Of a stretch of DNA of 27,695 bases, positions 24,923 through 27,695 are shown piece after piece; position 1 is the first letter of the stretch, and the number at the start of each line of letters is the position of its first letter. The notes beneath the pieces were generated by a model. It did no database searches. It was not told the origin of the DNA and saw only the letters and a list, made by a program, of their open reading frames with translations. The position numbers were made by a program, and so were the translations under genes. The DNA lies in the NCBI GenBank assembly GCA_001796935.1, contig MGNX01000089.1, positions 1 through 27,695 on the forward strand, written 5' to 3'. This stretch comes from Chloroflexi bacterium RBG_16_60_22 (GTDB lineage: Bacteria; Chloroflexota; Dehalococcoidia; Dehalococcoidales; RBG-16-60-22).

Positions 24923-26146
24923 ATGTCTCACGCGACGACCCTGAGGTGCCGGAAGTGCGGCCGCGAATACCCGCTCAAGCCGCTCAACCTCTGCGATTTT
25001 TGCCTGAGCCCGCTGGAGGTCAACTACGACTACAAGGCGATGGCCGCGGCGGTGAGCCGCGATAAGCTGGCGGCGGGACCGCCCGGCATGTACCGCTACC
25101 GCGAGCTGCTGCCCATCGAGAGCGACCCCGTGGACATCGGCACCGGCTTCACGCCGCTGACGAAGGCGGATAACCTCGGCCGCGAGCTGGGACTGGACAA
25201 CCTCTATGTCAAGAACGACGGTCTCAACCCCACCTTCTCCTTCAAGGACAGGGTCGTCTCGGTGGCCGCCACCAAGGCCGTCGAGTTCGGCTTCAACGCC
25301 ATCGCCTGCGCCTCCACGGGGAACCTGGCCGCCAGCGTGGCCGCCCATGCCGCCCGGGCCAACCTCAAGGCCTACGTCTTCGTCCCGGCGGACGTCGAGG
25401 CGGGCAAGCTGGTGGGGGCGGCCGTCTATAACCCGGTGCTGCTCACCGTGGACGGCAGCTACGACGACGTCAACCGACTCTGCCGCCAGCTTACGGATAA
25501 GTTCAAGTGGGGCTTCATCAATATCAACCTGCGGCCCTACTACGCCGAGGGCAGCAAGACCCTGGGCTACGAGGTGGCGGAGCAGCTCGGCTGGCGCGCC
25601 CCGGACTGCATCGTGGCGCCGGCGGCTTCCGGCCTGCTCTTCACCCGTATCTGGAAAGGGCTGGAGGAGCTGGCCATGCTGGGGCTTATCGATTCGGTGG
25701 ATACCCACATGTTCGTCACCCAGGCGGCCGGCAGCTCGCCCATCGTCAACGCCTTCAACGCCGGCAGCATGCACGTCAACCCGGTCATCCCGGAGACCAT
25801 CGTCAAGTCGATTGCCATCGGCAACCCGGCGGACGGCTACTACGCGCTGCGGGTGGCCCGGCAGACGGGCGGGGGGGGCTGCTCCGTCACCGATGAGGAG
25901 GCCCTGGCCGGGGTAAGGCTGCTGGCCCAGACGGAGGGCATCTTCGCCGAGGCCGCCGGCGGCGTGGTCATCGGCTCATTGAAAAAGCTGGCCGCGGCCG
26001 GCAGCATCAAGCGCGACCAGCTCACCGTGGCCTTCATCACCGGCGCCGGCCCGCGGACGCAGGAGATACTCACCGACATCGTCAGGCCCCTGGCGGTCAA
26101 GCCGACGGTAGCATCGGTGGAGGAACTGCTTAACGTTTCCGCCTGA
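24923..26146 (+). CDS. thrC: Threonine synthase
   Basis: Threonine synthase converts O-phosphohomoserine to threonine using PLP. The 407-residue product begins with a zinc ribbon (C9, C12, C24, C27) and has the PLP lysine K108 in NPTFSFKDRV. The phosphate-binding ASTGNLAASVAAHAAR loop and the C-terminal ITGAGPRTQEIL are also present. ATG 24923 is chosen over GTG 24914, because AAGGAGGT (24908-24915) lies at correct spacing only for the ATG. Proteins of this zinc-ribbon type are sometimes close to cysteate or cysteine synthases, and the neighbouring NIL and ThiF genes make a sulfur-linked role worth considering. Confidence 0.92.
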   Translation: MSHATTLRCRKCGREYPLKPLNLCDFCLSPLEVNYDYKAMAAAVSRDKLAAGPPGMYRYRELLPIESDPVDIGTGFTPLTKADNLGRELGLDNLYVKNDGLNPTFSFKDRVVSVAATKAVEFGFNAIACASTGNLAASVAAHAARANLKAYVFVPADVEAGKLVGAAVYNPVLLTVDGSYDDVNRLCRQLTDKFKWGFININLRPYYAEGSKTLGYEVAEQLGWRAPDCIVAPAASGLLFTRIWKGLEELAMLGLIDSVDTHMFVTQAAGSSPIVNAFNAGSMHVNPVIPETIVKSIAIGNPADGYYALRVARQTGGGGCSVTDEEALAGVRLLAQTEGIFAEAAGGVVIGSLKKLAAAGSIKRDQLTVAFITGAGPRTQEILTDIVRPLAVKPTVASVEELLNVSA

Positions 26147-26158
26147 GTGTATTATAAT
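26130..26158 (+). promoter_or_regulatory. Internal promoter before the NIL and ThiF genes
   Basis: TTAACG (26130-26135) and a perfect TATAAT (26153-26158) are 17 nt apart, overlapping the end of thrC. This could give the last two genes extra or independent expression. Confidence 0.55.
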
Positions 26159-26178
26159 GTGCGAAGGAGAAAGAGCCG

Positions 26179-26421
26179 ATGGCGAAGAGACAGGTAATGT
26201 TCACTTTCCCGCCCGAGAAGATTAAAGATCCCCTGATATTCCACCTCGGCGTTAAGTTCAACCTGCTGCCCAATATCCGCCAGGCCGATATCTCGGAGGC
26301 CAAGGGCTGGGTGATGCTGGAGCTTGAAGGCGAGGAAAAGGACATCGAGGCCGGCATCGCCTGGCTGGAGTCCAAGGGCATCAGGGTCGACCCGGTCACC
26401 GGCGATATTATCGAGGGCTGA
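26179..26421 (+). CDS. NIL-domain protein
   Basis: This 80-residue protein consists of a single NIL domain (ferredoxin-like alpha/beta fold, PF09383), seen in QVMFTFPPEKIKDPLIFHLG and the later GWVMLELEGEEKDIEAGIAW. NIL domains occur at the C-terminus of methionine ABC transporter ATPases and in NIL-ferredoxin proteins linked to homocysteine synthesis in anaerobes. This one has no ferredoxin part and no cysteine. AAGGAG precedes the ATG. It lies 32 nt after thrC and just before a ThiF-type gene, an arrangement suggesting a role in sulfur transfer or amino-acid sensing. Confidence 0.9.
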   Translation: MAKRQVMFTFPPEKIKDPLIFHLGVKFNLLPNIRQADISEAKGWVMLELEGEEKDIEAGIAWLESKGIRVDPVTGDIIEG

Positions 26422-26452
26422 CCCGAACCGTGGCGGGACAGGAAACGGTGGC

Positions 26453-27493
26453 ATGATGGACAGGCACTTGAGGAACCGCTATTCCCGGCAGACGATGCTC
26501 CCGTCCATCGGCGAGGAGGGACAGCAGAAGCTCATCGCCTCCGGCGCGGTCGTTATCGGGTGCGGGGCCCTCGGCAGCCACATCGCCACCCTGCTGGTGC
26601 GGGCGGGGGTGGGTAAGGTCCGCATCGTCGACCGCGATTTCATCGAGGAGCACAACCTCCAGCGGCAGGTCCTCTTCGACGAGGAAGATATTAAAGCCGG
26701 GCTGCCCAAGGCCATAGCGGCGGAAGCCCACCTCCGGAAGGCCAACTCCAGCGTTGAGGTCGAAGGCATCGTCGCCGACGTCAACTACACCAATATCGAA
26801 AAGCTCTGCTCCGGCGCCGACGTCATCCTGGACGGGCTGGACAACGCCGGCACCCGCTTCCTCATCAACGATGTCTCTCTCAAGCACAAAATTCCCTGGG
26901 TCTACGGCGGCGCCATCGCCACCACGGGGATGACCATGACCATCGTTCCGGGCCGGACCCCCTGCCTGCGCTGCATCAGCCCCACCCTGCCCGACCCCGC
27001 CATCACGCCCACCTGCGAGACGGCCGGCATCCTGGGGACCGTCCCGGCCGTTATCGGCGCGCTGCAGGCCACCGAGGCCATGAAGCTCCTCATCAACCCG
27101 GCAGAAATCAACCGCGACCTCGTCATCATCGACGCCTGGAAGGGAACGTTCGACAGGCTCCACCTGGAGCGCCGCCCCGACTGCCCCGCCTGCCGGGGCA
27201 AGTACGAGTTCCTGGCGGAAAAGTTCCATGTCCGGACCACCTCGCTCTGCGGGCAGAGTCGCTCGATTCAGGTGGTCGATACCCGGGCCGGTAAAATAGA
27301 CCTGAAAGCCCTGGCGGCGCGTCTCCGCAAGTCCGGCGAGGTCAGCGGCAACAGCTATATGCTTGGCTTCGGCATCGACGATAAAGAGATTCTCGTCTTC
27401 CCGGACGGCCGGGCCATCGTCAAGGGCACGCTGGATGAGGCGGAGGCCTGTGACCTCTATTACCGGTACGTTGCTTCCTCCGGCGGTAAATAA
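26453..27493 (+). CDS. ThiF/MoeB/HesA-type adenylyltransferase (E1-like)
   Basis: E1-like enzymes of this family adenylate the C-terminus of a small ubiquitin-like sulfur carrier so that it can be thiolated. The 346-residue product has the nucleotide loop GCGALG (36-41), D60, the Arg/Asn/Lys active-site set (N68, R71, K86), and zinc ligands C171/C174 with C244/C247. C188 in TPTCETAGILG is at the place of the catalytic cysteine. The C-terminal 95 residues (to ILVFPDGRAIVKGT) form the tail common in MoeB/ThiF-like proteins. An upstream in-frame ATG inside the NIL gene (26324) is rejected as a start. No ThiS- or MoaD-like carrier gene is visible in the window. The GGAAACGG before the ATG is a poor ribosome binding site. 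Confidence 0.91.
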   Translation: MMDRHLRNRYSRQTMLPSIGEEGQQKLIASGAVVIGCGALGSHIATLLVRAGVGKVRIVDRDFIEEHNLQRQVLFDEEDIKAGLPKAIAAEAHLRKANSSVEVEGIVADVNYTNIEKLCSGADVILDGLDNAGTRFLINDVSLKHKIPWVYGGAIATTGMTMTIVPGRTPCLRCISPTLPDPAITPTCETAGILGTVPAVIGALQATEAMKLLINPAEINRDLVIIDAWKGTFDRLHLERRPDCPACRGKYEFLAEKFHVRTTSLCGQSRSIQVVDTRAGKIDLKALAARLRKSGEVSGNSYMLGFGIDDKEILVFPDGRAIVKGTLDEAEACDLYYRYVASSGGK

Positions 27494-27615
27494 TTTTTAA
27501 TTCCGCCACCGCCTTCAAGTTGTCTTACTGCCCCGCCTCCCCTCGTATGATATCTATTCCCACCCGAACCGCCCTCGCACCGTCCGCGGCTTAGCCCGTG
27601 GGGGAGTTATGAAAT

Positions 27616-27690
27616 CCTAACCCCTGCCCTTCCCTTTACGAAAGGGAAGGGGGTTAAGGCGGGTCTTATTTCCCCCTTTGAAAAAGGGGG
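27616..27690. repeat. Two inverted repeats in the terminal intergenic region
   Basis: CCCTTCCCTTT (27627-27637) pairs perfectly with AAAGGGAAGGG (27641-27651), and the flanks CCTAACCCC and GGGTTAAGG extend the symmetry. A second hairpin, CCCCCTTT (27672-27679) with AAAGGGGG (27683-27690), follows. They resemble dispersed intergenic palindromes. No U-run follows, so they are not typical terminators. The stretch 27494-27695 shows no gene. Confidence 0.75.
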
Positions 27691-27695
27691 ATTAA

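Noticed and set aside
24299..25774. Minus-strand open frame of 491 codons over the trans-sulfuration and threonine synthase genes
   Set aside because: It is antisense to two strongly conserved genes; the many His, Gly and Val residues are those expected from reversed GC-rich codons.
27672..27695. Intrinsic terminator after the ThiF-type gene
   Set aside because: The hairpin is followed by ATTAA rather than a U-run and lies almost 180 nt from the stop, so it is listed only as a repeat.

Overview
The window is a GC-rich, tightly packed bacterial chromosome segment with about 24 genes, mostly in operons with short gaps or 4-nt overlaps. The gene content points to a strict anaerobe with a Wood-Ljungdahl methyl branch: MetF/MetV-type methylenetetrahydrofolate reductase, NADH-dehydrogenase-like iron-sulfur subunits and PEP synthase. 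The likely use of selenocysteine also fits. The protein style and the dnaG-rpoD / dgt / ppsA neighbourhood suggest a Chloroflexota bacterium close to Dehalococcoidia. That placement is inferred from memory of such genomes, not shown by a marker gene search.

Layout. 1-8456, minus strand: housekeeping genes rpoD (cut by the left edge), dnaG, hisF, hisH, dgt and ppsA. The spaces around hisH hold dRS3-like palindromic repeats. 8749-9741, plus: a bifunctional-nuclease (BFN) family gene and a small zinc-ribbon gene broken by an exact 64-bp tandem duplication. 9748-10458, minus: a LUD-domain protein. 10586-17037, plus: a probable operon of NuoG/HoxU-like, NuoE-like and NuoF-like subunits, MetV, a membrane histidine kinase, MetF and two stand-alone receiver proteins. 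It ends in a clear intrinsic terminator. 17187-20583, plus: two tandem paralogous genes, each interrupted by an in-frame TGA at the same place. 20605-21789, minus: CinA. 21893-22489, plus: a cytosolic sulfite-oxidase-fold molybdoprotein. 22508-23143, minus: a methyltransferase. 23268-27493, plus: an Rrf2 regulator followed by a trans-sulfuration enzyme, threonine synthase, a NIL-domain protein and a ThiF/MoeB-type enzyme. The last 200 bases carry inverted repeats and no gene.

The strongest special feature is the tandem pair at 17187-20583. Reading through the TGA gives two full-length proteins (556 and 559 residues) with a Sec-Gly-Ala-Cys motif in a context that resembles UGSC-family selenoproteins. 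Each is fused to a conserved C-terminal domain of about 340 residues whose function I do not recognise. The same hairpin lies immediately 3' of both TGA codons and is a candidate SECIS element. The pair has its own promoter and ribosome binding sites.

The second notable system is the nuoG/E/F-like - metV - kinase - metF - receiver - receiver cluster. It suggests that the methylene-THF reductase receives electrons through a NADH-linked flavin/iron-sulfur module, and that its production or activity is tied to a membrane sensor kinase.
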